Notes: generated by a model from the letters alone, not told the origin. Positions 1 to 11,628 are shown, counted from the first letter of the stretch. The stretch is DNA of 64,000 nucleotides from Puccinia triticina (GCF_026914185.1 NC_070558.1:1550001-1614000); one strand, 5' to 3'. Translations and numbers: made by a program.

Positions 1-70
1 TCAGACAGTCTTCCCAAAGGAACATACGGTCTGGCACTCTCCAGGGAGTGCCACACTTTCCCCCCTGGTG
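1..70. mobile_element. Right terminus of a CACTA-like TIR element (partial)
   Basis: The segment carries the terminal module TCTGGCACTCTCC..GGAGTGCC, a near-palindrome, followed by a C-rich stretch ending CTGGTG at 70. The same module bounds the element at 8433-20246. The 3-kb repeat resumes immediately afterwards at 71 with AAGGG. The second copy of that repeat (39360) has no such element at this point, so it is an empty site and AAG would be the 3-bp target duplication. The left end lies outside the window. Confidence 0.6.
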
Positions 71-511
71 AAGGGATCAAAAAAACACTGAGTGTATTGG
101 AAATACTTTGAAAATTGTTCAAATTGGTTCTTAAAATATTATTTTGCACTTGTGGTGTAGTTTTGTGGCTGCACTTGGCAACAAACACCTGTCATTTTGC
201 TGTCCAGCAGCCAGAAAACACTTGCTGATTGTGGGTCAATGGGGGCTGGCACTGTGCCAGCTCACATACCATCCAGCAAGGTCTAACTTATCAAATTCCC
301 TTTTCCCTTTGTGGCGAGCAAGGGAACCTTGTCAAGGTGTGAAACACATTCCTTAACCACAGGGAGAGGGACTTACACCTAAGTGGCTGTGTCTTGCGTG
401 TGAGGATCTTGGGGTTTTGGTGTAAACCAAATTCCATGCCCCAGGAAAGATACTTACCATTCCCCAATCAAAGAATCTTGTGGATCCACTAATCCTGAGC
501 TTCTTGGCTTT

Positions 512-560
512 CACCAGGGGAGAATTTGATGCACTATCCAGAGAGTGCCATACTGTACCC
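512..560. repeat. Diverged left-end TIR module of the CACTA-like family
   Basis: CACCAGGGGAGAA followed by a GCACT..AGAGAGTGCC near-palindrome matches the left TIR at 8433-8480 with several mismatches. It lies inside the 3-kb repeat, and copy B has it at about 39801. No matching right end was found, so this is probably a relic. Confidence 0.5.
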
Positions 561-714
561 TTTTTCTGTAACTAGAGATAAACATTTGAGACTTGGGTAC
601 CTGTTGGCACCTGGGTACCTGCTAGGTTTTTTGCCAAAACCAGCACCTCACACCACACCCGGAACCACTTGGCGGGTACCGGCGGTACTTTGGACAGGTA
701 CCCCAGATACCCCC

Positions 715-1110
715 TTCGGTGGTGAGCTGGATACATAGGTCTCCAGCTCCCTGGGAGGAGTCCTTGGCAAGCTGGATACATATGTATCCAGCTTCCCAGG
801 AGGAGTTCCCTTGGCGAGCTGGATGCATATGTACCCATCTTGCTGGGAGGAGTCCTTGGCAAGCTGGATACATATGTATCCAGCTCCCCGTGAGGAGTCC
901 CCTGCGCAAGCTGGATACATTTGTATCCAGCTCACCGCGATAACATCTCCCAGAGATATGGCGAAAAGCATACTTATGTATCCATCTTGGAAAGGGATCA
1001 ATCCTCCCGGCAAGCTGGATACATGTGATCCAGCTTGGCCGCAAGGTCCACCCGGTGAGCTGGAGAGGATTCAGAGCTCATGTATCCAGCTTGCCAAGAG
1101 GAATCCTCCC
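715..1110. repeat. Minisatellite of GCTGGATACATATGTATCCAGC-type palindromes
   Basis: Units of about 60-65 bp each contain a self-complementary core around ATACATATGTAT joined by AGGAGTC-rich linkers. About six units are recognisable and they decay to the right. Both strands stay open and translate as repeated WIHMYPA-type peptides, a by-product of the palindrome. The same array is in copy B at about 40004-40399. Confidence 0.75.
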
Positions 1111-1461
1111 AGCAAGCTGAATCTGTCCACTGGGAGACATCTCTTGCCAAGCTGGATCTACTGGCTCCCGGCCCTGGATCCCCCTGGGGGGGTGGGCAGT
1201 ACCCGGGTACCGCACCGCTTTCTGGCCCAAACCAAGTACCTAGTACCGCACCGGGAACCGCTGCGCGGGTGCAAGGGGTACCTGCCAAGCGGTGCGGGTA
1301 CCCCTCAACAGGTACCAGATGTTGATCTCTATCTGTAACTGTGCTGGATGCCTTTGATGAAAGTGGTGTAAGAATTAATGAAGAATTCTGGAACTAATCC
1401 ACAAATGATCTGAAACTGATCCTGATTTCATGCATAAACAATCCAGAAGTCATGCAGAAGC

Positions 1462-1676
1462 CACTGCCAGCATAATTGGCTGGGTTGAAGTTATCCCAGT
1501 TAAACTGGGAGAACTCAACCAATTTAAACTTGGTTGATCTCAACTGATGAAATATAAATCCAAGGTACCCCCCTTGGGTTTCTACTTCATTGGATGAGAT
1601 CAACCCATTTTAAATTGGTTGAGTGCATCCCAGTTAAACTGGGATGACTTCATGTTAACCAAATATGCTGGCAGTG
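1462..1676. mobile_element. 215-bp foldback MITE (CACTGCCAGCATA family)
   Basis: The termini are CACTGCCAGCATAA and its inverse TATGCTGGCAGTG, and most of the sequence is one imperfect inverted repeat (CCCAGTT..AACTGGG, AACCAATTT..AAATTGGTT). Copies occur at 25277-25492, with a clear TCG target duplication, and at 40751-40965 inside copy B. CAC...GTG ends with a 3-bp target duplication suggest a CACTA-type MITE. Confidence 0.8.
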
Positions 1677-3140
1677 AAGTCAACTGGAACACAACTGGAA
1701 TGCAGTTGAAACCACTAAGACACAATGGTCACAATCAAATCATAATTCAATTTGAACTGTTTGTTAATTGAGATGAATTCTTGAGGTTAAATTCATATCA
1801 TTTACATGCGCATGAAGTTGTTCATTTTTTTCACTTTGCTTATGTAACTGTCATGTGCGCGTGTGTAAACTTGTTACAAATCACAGGTTGGGCCCCCTGC
1901 AGATCAACATGTACACCCCCGTTAGAATGAGGTGAAAGGCCCATCTGAATTGAAATATTTCCCTAAAGAAGGCCGGTATCATCTAGAATTGAGCCAAAAA
2001 AGGATGAAAGTAGGGTGAAAATGTGATTCAATTCAAGCTTGGAGGTGTGTGGTCCCAGATTTCAGCTAGACATCCTGGCTTCTTAACATATATGGTGTTG
2101 CAAGCCCGTCTGGGCACTCACCAAAGTTTGGCCAAAAAAAGGCCAAGTGCGCGTGGCCAACGCTAAAGCCCGCTTGGCCAATCCTCAAGCCCACCTGGCA
2201 CACTCCCAACCCCCGCTTGGCATATCGCAAAGTGGGCGGGGTTTGGCACAAAGCCCCGCTGGGCCGATTTCAAGCAAGGGTGCCACGCACGCCAAACGCT
2301 GTTCTGGCTATCAAGGAGAGAAGTTTCCCTCCTCAATGGTTGGCCTACAAACCGGTCATCAAGAAGGGAAGACTCCCTTCTTGATGATCAATACAAGTAT
2401 TGCCCACCGTGAAGGGAGTCTTTCCTCCCCGATGACCAGCCTACAGACCAACCATCGAGAAGGCAAAGCTCCCTTGTCGATGTCTGATGTGTGATGTTGA
2501 GAAGGGAGAACATTTCCCCTCCTTGAGGGCAAGTTGTTCTTGCCTTTTGAGGCAGAGACGAGGGCTGGCGTCTCATGACCGGCGTGTTGCCATCAGCCCA
2601 GAGCTTGATCTCGGCCAAGCGGGACTTGGCTGTGTGCCAAGCTCTGCCCCCCGCGCAAGCTGCCCAATCAAGCCCGCTGGGCACATACCCAACCTCCGGA
2701 GGCACTTGGCCAAGCGGGAGTTGGGTATGTGCCCAGACGTGCTTGCAACACCATATGAGCTTGTGAGTTATTTTCGTGTTTGTTTGTTTTCTAATGTCTC
2801 CATGCATATGCATGTGAGTTTTTTTCCACTTTGCCAATGTCACCTTTGTGTACGCGCGTACATGAGGGTGACAGATCAATGGAGGGGCCTTTCACAGCTC
2901 CATTACAAGTAAAAACCTGTCAGAAAGCCATGAAAACCCCTGCAATTCACATTTCTGTTGTGTGAAACCCCTTTGACATAGAGAAATTCACCATAAATGA
3001 GTAATAATTGGGCATTGATTAGCTATGATTTCATTACATGTTGTAATTAAGTTATCATTAGAAAATTGAATGGTTCTATACAACATTGCACAAGGTCCTG
3101 TGACAATTTGGCATCACTTCTGACACACTTCCTGTTGACT

Positions 3141-4019
3141 AGAGATAGTCATTCGGTACCCGCGGCGGGTACCTAGTACCGCTTGGCGGTTACCGCCTTG
3201 CACCCGCCTCGCACCCGCGAAGCGGTGCCGGGTGCGGTACAAGGTACCTGGTTTTGCCCGGAAAGCGGTGCGGTACCCGGGTACCGCCTGAAAGTACCGC
3301 TCACCCCCCGGGGGGAGTCAGGGCGGGAGGGACAGTACCATCCCTGTGGCCTGGTCACGACTCCCCGCAAGCTGCCCACAGCGCTGAAGTCATCAAGACC
3401 ACCATGCCTCCCGGGAATCTCACCCGCAAGCAACCCAACCATTGATCAACTCTTTCCTCCTCTAACCAAGAAAACCACCAGAAGAAACCAACCAACCCCC
3501 CCTTGACAAAGACAATATCACTGATCCTCAACCTAGCCAGCCTTCAACCAACAAAGAGGAGTTACGTGAGTCACAATCATTATTCATTTCATTCTTTTTA
3601 ACAGTTTTCTGATTATTGATTATCATGTAGGAAGAGCTATAAAAATCACACAAAACTCTGTCAGTTCAAGCTATACCTCGTATGAAGTACCTATACTTTC
3701 CGATCAAAAGGACAAATTTGGCCGGCAGATGATAGCTTATCCGTGCAAGTTGTATGTCCTTCTTTCTTATCTGATCCAAAAGAAATCTTAACTTTTAACT
3801 GACATCGAGAATCAGATGTGGCACAAAGATAAACCGCCCAACCTCGCACCAGGAAAATAAAAGTGTCAGTTGATGACAAGTGACATCACACCAGCTCCAG
3901 CCAGCTACCCACCATCTATCCAATATCTATCCACTATTCACCCCAATCTCCCAACAATCTCTTCAACTTCCAAAGTTTCCCAAGGAGGTCCTGTTCAGTT
4001 TTTCATGAGCCCAACTGAT
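3141..4019. other. Intergenic DNA with a GGTACC-rich palindromic tract
   Basis: From 3155 to 3320 the sequence is a GC-rich run of GGTACC/GCGGTACC palindromes resembling the tract at 1190-1320 inside the 3-kb repeat. The remainder to 4019 has no convincing gene or repeat; the short ORFs look random. Confidence 0.5.
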
Positions 4020-4150
4020 CCTCAGTTCTGTCCAGCTGATACTCAGCTTTGTTACCCAGCTCATACTCAGCTTTGTTGCTCAGCTCATACTCAGCTTTGT
4101 TGCTCAGCTCATACCCAGCTTTTTCACGCAGCTCACTCTCAGAATTTGAA
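4020..4150. repeat. 24-bp tandem repeat
   Basis: Units of the type CTCATACTCAGCTTTGTTG are repeated about five times, with looser CAGCTGATGCTCAGCTTT variants continuing to about 4290. Confidence 0.7.
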
Positions 4151-4317
4151 TAAAGCCTTTTGATCAGTCCTAGCCCAGGTGATGCTCAGCTTTATACTAG
4201 TCCTGGTGCAGCTGATGCTAAGCTTTGTACCCGTCCTTGCTCAGCCTTTTCCTAGTCCTGTCCCAGCTGATGCTCAGCTTTGACCCAGTCCTGGGCAAGC
4301 TGGCCAGCTGATGGGTC

Positions 4318-4455
4318 TCAATGACCGGTGTGTGCGGGTCATCGAGTGGGTTATGTATCCACTCGATGACCGGTGTGTGCGGGTCATCGAGTGGGTTATG
4401 TATCCACTCAATGACCGGTGTGTGTGGGTCATCGAGTGGGTTGTGTACCCCTAAG
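4318..4455. repeat. 51-bp tandem repeat, about 2.5 copies
   Basis: The repeat carries ATGACCGGTGTGTGCGGGTC and ATCGAGTGGGTTATG; copies 1 and 2 are nearly identical and copy 3 is slightly changed. The core, GTCATCGAGTGG with its inverse, is the motif of the degenerate array at 37070-37620. Confidence 0.8.
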
Positions 4456-4779
4456 AGGATATTCCAGGTATCAATAGCAATGTTGGACAGAAATGGCCTA
4501 GGCGTAAAAGGGACATGGTGGTGGTGATACGACACCCCCGACAGGTTCAAGTCTAGAATTGATTCCAGCTTCCTTTGGCGCACGTCGAATGTTTCAACCA
4601 GTTGGATCTAATGCCTTGCGGGGCCAAAAATACATTGGTGGCGTGGTGGTGGCGTTGTCGTGGAGGATACATGTAAGCGGCGCTGCGGAGTCAAGGCTTG
4701 AGGCAAGCTTGCTGGTCAATGGCTTATAAAAGGAGGCTCTTGTGTTTGGATAATCCCCCAGGCGTCCTCTGCAGCTGTA
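4456..4779. other. Intergenic, nothing recognised
   Basis: There is no ORF with protein-like character, no RNA gene and no repeat beyond the tail of the preceding tandem array. Confidence 0.5.
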
Positions 4780-5235
4780 CTTCCAGCTTGCGGTTCGTCC
4801 TCAATCCCCTCTGCTGTTGCACTTGCACAGTTTGAGGGGCTAAAGAGTGGGCCCCCCCCCAGGTTCTGCAGCCTTTGCTGCAGGATGGGGGCCTTCAACA
4901 CCCTTCCTTTTTGACCCGTGCGCTTGACACGGGCTGGAGGTTGGCCCAGACGCAACAGCCATTGCTGTTCACAACACCCCATTTGGTTGGAGGTTGGCCC
5001 AGACGCAACAGCCATTGCTGTTCACAACACCCCATTTGGTGTTGTTTGGGGGCATTTGAGATTTCATTTTTTTCCAGTTCTGTTTTATGTAGATTAAACC
5101 TTGTAATTTATTTTGTGTTTTATAATAAGGGGAAACCTTTGATGTTTTTTTTGCTGATTTTATGTATTTACAGGGAGAACCCTTGATCTTTTTTTTCTCA
5201 GTTGTTGAAAAACTGTGTCTCTAATAAACTTGGAT
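4780..5235 (+). repeat. Dispersed repeat, copy 1 of a diverged pair
   Basis: The segment matches 6620-6990 in order: CTGTTGCA..GCGCAGTTTGAGGGG, then GGGGGCCTTCA, then TTTTGACCCGTGCGCTTGAC, then an AT-rich tail with GTGTCTYTAATAAACTTGG. It also contains a 58-bp local direct repeat (GAGGTTGGCCCAGACGCAAC at about 4939 and 4988). The GC-rich head followed by an AT-rich AATAAA-containing tail resembles the 3' end of a retroposed transcript, but no coding domain is visible. Confidence 0.6.
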
Positions 5236-5849
5236 TTTGGGAAAAAATTACTGGTTTTTGAAAGCCTTGTCCTTGTACAAAGTGGCCAAAAAGTTCTAAA
5301 ACTCTTAAATACATATTTAATATGACTAGAGGCCAAGGCGGCTTCGCCGCTGCACGATCAGGTCCCAGTAACTCTACACCCAAAGAGTGCGCCACACCCA
5401 GACCCCGCTGCAGGCTCAGGCCTCCACCATCCAAACTATTTGAGCTGTTTTCTGCAGATGGGCTCGGGGCTTAGGCTCTGGGGTTTAGCTCAAGCCTGAA
5501 ACTCAATTGAAATAACAAGCCAACTCCAAATCAGCTCACGCATGCATTATATGACACAAGCATAACCAGCTACACCACAGCCGTCCCTCGCTATATCCAG
5601 AATACTTATGTCTCCTCCTTCTACAGTTCCAGAGAGTTTACATTAGGCAAACCTTGAGCTAGTCAGATGTTTCAATAATTACAGTAGGCTATCTTAACGA
5701 GTACTTTGCGCTTGCTAACTATGAAAATATTAATATCACACCGATCCCCGCCACCATTCACAGATGAGGAACATGTCACAAAGCCAACAGACCCGCCACA
5801 CACCAACAAACGGCAATTAAAAACACACGGGGCCTCCACCAAAAATAAC

Positions 5850-6268
5850 CAGGGATCATGTAACCTAGACATTCAAGTCGCGCCCAGCTAATCGCCTTGC
5901 CTACTCCACTTCAATCGCAGACGCCTCGGCCCATTTTACGCCCGACCGCATTGCGCCCAGCCAGCCCCGCGAGATCAGACCCAGTCCTAACCATCAACCC
6001 CACCCGCCACTTGTGACACCTTTAGACCGTCGGGTCATGACCAACAGACCAAAGGCAAAAAAGAGCCATCAGGGACTCATGACCCGACGGTCTAAAGGTG
6101 TCACAAGTGGCGGGTGGGGTTGATGGTTAGGACTGGGTCTGATCTCGCGGGGCTGGCTGGGCGCAATGCGGTCGGGCGTAAAATGGGCCGAGGCGTCTGC
6201 GATGGAAGTGGAGTAGGCAAGGCGATTAGCTGGGCGCGACTTGAATGTCTAGGTTACATGATCCCTGG
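5850..6268. repeat. Long near-perfect hairpin (about 190-bp arms, 36-bp spacer)
   Basis: The left arm, about 5850-6040, runs CCAGGGATCATGTAACC to CCGTCGGGTCATGA. The right arm, about 6077-6268, is its reverse complement with about one mismatch seen (CACTTCAATCG against CACTTCCATCG). The arms are GC-rich, unlike their AT-rich surroundings. No protein or RNA gene was recognised in them. The structure could fold as RNA or as a cruciform. Confidence 0.9.
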
Positions 6269-6619
6269 CTTGGCCAAGGTCACCGTATGAGTGGCTTGGC
6301 CTTGGTTGGTCAGATTACGTACAAAAGTCGATATTGCGGTTCTGCAAACCCTTGGCAACGGGCTTGCCGGAAGCGAATATCTTGTTGTGGGTGTGACGGG
6401 GCTAGGTGTTTGGTCGGTTGAGCGAGTGCGTACAAGCATGTGTGGTTACCGGGTTAGGTTGGGGATGTCATGGCGGCAGTTTCAGGTTGGATGTGGTTGT
6501 TTTGGGTACAGTATGAAGGAGGAAGGGTTCAGCGGGCGATTAGGCAATTCGGGTGTCGGATAGATAAATAGAAGCGGCCGCTCGTCGGTTGTTCCCCAGG
6601 GAGTTTGGTGATGCTGAAT

Positions 6620-6990
6620 TTGAGGCTATCCTTCTCCCTCAACCCTTCCGCTGTTGCATGTGCGCAGTTTGAGGGGCGAAGAGTTGGCCCCCCACTGGTT
6701 TGCAAGCTTTGCTGCGGGCCGGGGGCCTTCATGTCCAGTCCTTTTGACCCGTGCGCTTGACGCGGGCTGGGGGCTGAGCCTGTAGCACAGCACTTCTGCT
6801 GATGTTGGAAGGCTATTACGATTATGAAATATTTATTTTTGTTGAAATAATTAAATTGTAGACTATGACAGTTGTTCTGGCATTTGAGCATACCCTTTTA
6901 TTTTTATTTTGGAAAATAAGAGGCAAAACACTTGAATTTTTTTTTGAAAATTCTGGTAAATCTGTGTCTTTAATAAACTTGGATTCACCA
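6620..6990 (+). repeat. Dispersed repeat, copy 2 of a diverged pair
   Basis: This is the partner of 4780-5235 in the same orientation, sharing the GC-rich block with TTTTGACCCGTGCGCTTGAC and the AT-rich tail ending TTTAATAAACTTGGATT. The two copies flank the hairpin at 5850-6268. Confidence 0.6.
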
Positions 6991-7159
6991 AATTTTTTGG
7001 ATTTTTTGGCCTGTGGGAATATGAATTCCAGGTCCCCAAATGGCTGTACTTGTTTTTTTTTATTGGTGGGATTTTTAAGCATACAAGGAAGCTTCAAAAA
7101 ACTCCAAATAAATTCACAGAGGACAATAAGAAGCTTGTCTATTGATTGGTCAAAAATAA

Positions 7160-7640
7160 TTTGCAAAATTTGCGCCCTTCATGCGCAGTGCGCGAAGTGT
7201 TTGCAAACTTCGCGCACTGCACAGTGCGCAAAGAGCTTTTCGCAGTGCGCGAAGTAAGTCCGTAATAAGAAGGGGTAAAAAAACACCTATTTTCTTCATC
7301 CCAAAGCTTGTGAAAGTGTCTTGTTTGAGTGAAAAAATTTAAGCTAACCAATTTAATTCATTGTAATGAAGCTTCTGTTTAGCGTAGCATAGCGTATGTT
7401 GTCACTAGCTACGCTAAATGTGTGCAAAATTTTTGTTAGCTTATAACAAGTTACACTAATTTCTAGTTTAACACTTATTATTTAAATCTAACACTATTTG
7501 TTTTGGAAATTAAATTATTATAACTACGCTGACTGTTAGCGTAGTGGGTTTTAACTTTATCTAACACTAAATGAATCCTGGAGGGAAAAATGGCCACTAA
7601 GCTAAGAGATTATGGTCAAATAGCGTAGTTTAGCGTAGCA
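7160..7640. repeat. Short palindromic repeats (GTGCGCGAAG and TAGCGTAG motifs)
   Basis: From 7170 to 7255, GTGCGCGAAG occurs in both orientations four to five times. From 7378 to 7640, TAGCGTAG/CTACGCTA occurs about eight times, clustered at both edges (7380-7420 and 7618-7642) in opposite orientations, as in a small foldback element. There are no coding features. Confidence 0.5.
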
Positions 7641-7652
7641 ACCCACTGTTGT

Positions 7653-8357
7653 CTTAAACCAAGGTTTTAAGCCTTTTAAATCTTGGGTTTAAAGGTCTTA
7701 AACCAAGGTTTTAAGTCTTTTAAACCTTGGGTTTAAAGGTCTTAAACCAAGGTTTTAAGTCTTTGAAACCTTGGGTTTAAAGGTCTTAAACCAAGGTTTT
7801 AAGCCTTTTAAACCTTGGGTTTAAAGGTCTTAAACCAAGGTTTTAAGCCTTTTAAACCTTGGGTTTAAAGGTCTTAAACCAAGGTTTTAAGCCTTTTAAA
7901 CCTTGGGTTTAAAGGTCTTAAACCAAGGTTTTAAGCCTTTTAAACCTTGGGTTTGAAGGTCTTAAACCAAGGTTTTAAGCCTTTTAAACCTTGGGTTTAA
8001 AGGTCTTAAAGCAAGGTTTTAAGCCTTTTAAACCTTGGGTTTAAAGGTCTTAAACCAAGGTTTTAAGCCTTTTAAACCTTGGGTTTAAAGGTCTTAAACC
8101 AAGGTTTTAAGCCTTTTAAACCTTGGGTTTAAAGGTCTTAAACCAAGGTTTTAAGCCTTTTAAACCTTGGGTTTAAAGGTCTTAAAGCAAGGTTTTAAGC
8201 CTTCGAAACCTTGGGTTTAAAGTTCTTAAACCAAGGTTTTAAGCCTTTTAAACCTTGGGTTTAAAGGTCTTAAACCAAGGTTTTAAGCCTTTTAAACCTT
8301 GGGTTTAAAGGTCTTAAACCAAGGTTTTAAGCCTTTTAAACCTTGGGTTTAAAGGTC
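7653..8357. repeat. 44-bp minisatellite, 16 copies
   Basis: Consecutive units of CTTAAACCAAGGTTTTAAGC + CTTTTAAACCTTGGGTTTAA + AGGT repeat 16 times (705 bp). There are only a few variants (AAGC for AACC twice, CGAAACC, GTTC). Each unit is internally self-complementary (ACCAAGGTTTTAA / TTTTAAACCTTGG). A degenerate relative lies at 20345-20560. Confidence 0.95.
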
Positions 8358-8432
8358 TTGAATGGAAGGTATTATTAAATAAAGATTTACAATGACCAGC
8401 GTCAAGACTGTCTGGAAGAACCAAATCAATGT

Positions 8433-8480
8433 CACCAGGGGAGAAAGTGTGGCACTCTCTAGGGAGTGCCAGACCGTAAC
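8433..8480 (+). repeat. Left TIR of the CACTA-like element
   Basis: 48 bp, inverse of 20199-20246 with a few mismatches. It contains an internal near-palindrome GGCACTCTCTAGGGAGTGCC. Confidence 0.85.
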
Positions 8481-9079
8481 TTTATCTTTGACTTGGTCAG
8501 AAGTCAGTTCAATGTGGGTGGGTAACTTGTGTTCAACTTTGTTGGCGAACTTCTTAGCAACTATTTTATAAGAGTATGATGAGTTCAGTGCAACTCATCT
8601 GTAACTCCTGATAGTATCAGTTTGGATTTTATTCTATCCTTCAGGCATCTGGATTTGAAGATAATTCATGATGACTGCCAGATACTCACCTAAAATTGTC
8701 TGATTCTGTCCTCATTACAGGCCATTTGCGTAATTTATGAAGATTTTTTTTTGGCTTCCTCATGGACCATATTCAGCCACCTTATTCACACGAGCTATTT
8801 GGATGCAGATGTGAATTACATGGTTTCTCCCTATGACCCATATTTTTTGTCTCCTACTCAGCCTGCCAAGTCCTAGTGGTTTCCTGCAGCTGTTGCTTGA
8901 CCATGATGACCTGGAGAGTGGGTGATGGTGCCCATTCAGGGGATTGGGGAATCCTCTTGGTGGCATGGTTGTCCTGGCCATTGAGGAGACACACGCCCTT
9001 TATATGGCCAGTAAAACCCGGCCATAAAAGGGAGTTGCCTGCTAGTTTCATCCTACAGGTCTATCCGTGACATAGGCCA

Positions 9080-10010
9080 TCAATGTCACATTAAGATCCT
9101 GCTCAAAATTGTCACCCTCATGTTTGTCCGAACATCAGGGTGACATTCATGGCCAGGTTGTACCCGCCATCAAGAGGAGTTGATGGTGGGTACAACTTGG
9201 CCATCGGAGGCAGACTCCCTTTGATGGCCAGGTTGTACTGGCCATAAAAGGGAGTACACACCTTGTTCAATGTCTGTTACAACTCAGCCATCTAAGGGCT
9301 TTGATGGCCGAGTTGTAACAGCCATCAAACCAATTTTGAACTCCCTTCAATGTCTGTTGAAAAACAGCTATTGAAGGGATTCTGCATCCAATTTCTGAGC
9401 TATACCAGCCATTGGGGGGATCTCACACTCCTTTTGATTGATAGGCTGTATCTGCCATCAAAAGGAGTACAATCTCCCTTTGATGGCTGGTGCAACTCTT
9501 CCATCAAGGGGAGTAGGGGGAGTGGGAAATCCTCTTGATGGCTGGGTTGTACCAGGCATTGAGGAGACACAATCACGTTGATGGCCAGTAAAAACTGGCA
9601 TCAAAGGGAGTTTCCCACTAGCTGCATCCTACAGGTCCAACTGTGAAGTAGGCCAGAATTTCACAAGATCCTGTTCAACCATTTACACCCTGAAGTTTGC
9701 CCAAATTTGAGGGTGAAATTCATGTCCAAGTTGTAATTGCCATCAAGAGGAGTTGAAAATCCCATCAATGACTGGTATAAATCAGTCATCATAAGCAGGT
9801 TGCATCCAATTAACCAGCGCTCTGTACCATCCATGAGGAGAAATTCACACTTCCTTCATTGGCTGGGTTGTAGCTGCTATTGAAGGGAGTACACACTCCC
9901 TTAAAATGCTGTTGCAACTCTGCCATTAAAAAGAGTGCACACTCCTCTTGATGGCAGGTTTGTGTTGGCCATTGAGGAGACACTCCCTCAAATGGCCAAT
10001 ACAACCCTGG
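9080..10010. repeat. Subterminal repeats of the CACTA-like element
   Basis: The motifs GATGGCCAGGTTGTAC, GCCATCAA(A)GGGAGT and their inverses recur more than a dozen times at 30-60-bp spacing, heavily diverged. Subterminal repeat arrays are where CACTA transposases bind. The ORFs here are interrupted and repeat-derived. Confidence 0.65.
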
Positions 10011-10654
10011 CATCAAAACTTTGTCAAATGAGGTTGGTAACAATAGTGATTCCAAGACTAAACTTGTTCACGCACTTTATAACTTAAGGTACAATCCTTG
10101 ATAAGGTAGCCACTACTCAGGTCTGGTGATGATTAACTGTTAAACTGTGGAGCCCAGGGGATCATGTGTTTCCAGTGGTCAGGCAATTTGAAAAATTGAT
10201 GCTAATTACATCACATTTGAACAATGTTTGGCCTGAACACAATCTTTGCAACACGCCAGGCAGGTAAGAGATGATTATGGTGTCTTCCACCTCCTCCCAC
10301 TTTAGGTCTATCTGACAGAGAAGTTGGATTGTACCACCCTGAAATGATAACCAAGAGATGCATACATCTTGAGGTCCCCTTGTGGCTTGATCAGTTGAGC
10401 CTGCCTGGTCACAGTGAAGTTGACCAAGATTGGCCTGTTCTGATGGAAACATGAATTTCAGGATCCTCAGCTGGAACAACCATGAAATGTTTTCCAGGTT
10501 GATTCAAGCTGGAGTTGAGCATTGGGTGAGGTGAAGTTATGGAATTTGACATGAGGTTAGGATGGAGATGATATCAGCCTGAGTTGAACATAACATCACT
10601 ATTGACACAAGATTAAGTTGTGTATGTTGCACACATGTTGCATGCTTGATACCC

Positions 10655-10659
10655 GCCAG
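10655..10659. repeat. Target-site duplication GCCAG (left)
   Basis: GCCAG directly abuts the left LTR and is repeated at 20180-20184 directly after the right LTR. A 5-bp duplication is typical of Ty3/Gypsy integrases. Confidence 0.95.
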
Positions 10660-11628
10660 TGTGAGCCTGAGTCTCTATAGTGACAGCAGGACACAAGAAA
10701 TGGGGGACAACAGTTTGATTTCTTGGGATAAAGAAAATACAACTGTAAGAGAAAAAGATAAAGAGAGAGAAAGAAACCAAGCAGGATAAGATAGAAGAGA
10801 AGTACTAGGTTATTCTAGTGGGAATGCACGTCCACTGGCAATGCTACTCTTCAGAAGAGTGCTGCTAATCTGTGCTAGAAGTGCTACAGCTTCCTCTCAG
10901 GAGGGTATCTGGATTAGATAAGTTTAATCTAGCCACAGTTTTTTAGACTTCTCTCTGGACAGTCAAGGTTCTTAATGGGAAACCTGAGGGACAGCCCTGC
11001 AACCTAGATTTTGAGGCAAAGGCCAAGTGATTATAAGGGACAGCCCTGTGATCAAGATAGAGGCAAAGGCCTGTAGAATTGAAGGGACAGCCCTGTGATC
11101 AAGGAGGAGGCAAAGCAAGAAGAAAAGGCAGATCAAACAAGACACAGAGTTGTACCTCTGAGATAATCAAGGTTCAGTGAAAGAGGTTACTTACTGTCAA
11201 TATCCTAGGCGCCTGTGACGGTAGGTATACTGGGAGTAGAGTAGGCTCTTTGGTGGTGATCCTGGGGTTATCTGGGTGGTGGTTCTGGTGTGCTGAAGTC
11301 TGTGGATCCGCCTCAGGCAAGGGGGATCCTGACTACGAAAATTTTCACAGTTTGCTTATGTAATTTACATATGTACATGTGGTTTGGCGCGCCTAGTAGC
11401 GCTGACACGTCACAACTGCGCAAGGGCGCTACAACTCAGTAACTCAGGGAAGGAGTATAGTTACAATGAATTGGTAAGTTGTAACTAGGGTTAAAATTGC
11501 ATGAGGAAACAGAATATGAAGTCAAAACAGGGATATCTCTTAAGATGAAAAAGATATAAAGTAATTTATATGTAACAAAGGTAGAACAGGCAGCTTTTAG
11601 GTCAGCTGTGATGACTCTAAGGCTGACA
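10660..11628 (-). repeat. 3' LTR of the Ty3/Gypsy element
   Basis: 969 bp, apparently identical to 19211-20179. On the plus strand it runs TGTGAGCCTGAG...CTAAGGCTGACA. A purine-rich tract (GGTGGTAGGGAA on the minus strand, 11629-11640) abuts it and is the likely polypurine tract for plus-strand priming. Confidence 0.95.

Larger units (their letters stand above)
71..3140. repeat. 3.07-kb interspersed repeat, copy A
   Basis: This block recurs in the same orientation at 39360-42436 with only scattered substitutions and two small indels near its end (a short insertion and a 7-bp loss in copy B). Homology starts at AAGGGATCAAAAAAACACTG and stops after CACTTCCTGTTGACT. No terminal inverted repeats, target duplication or long conserved reading frame were seen. 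It could be a large non-autonomous transposon or a segmental duplication. Its short ORFs are shared simply because the DNA is shared, and none resembles a known protein. Confidence 0.85.

Noticed and set aside
622..1338. Overlapping ORFs rich in WIHMYPA peptides
   Set aside because: They are translations of a palindromic minisatellite and appear on both strands.
4218..4583. 121-codon minus ORF with tandem NPLDDPHTPVIEWIH repeats
   Set aside because: Generated by the 51-bp DNA repeat; no start context or conservation evidence.
7653..8357. Possible CRISPR-like or telomeric array
   Set aside because: Units are contiguous without unique spacers, and the repeat is not a telomere motif; the genome is eukaryotic.
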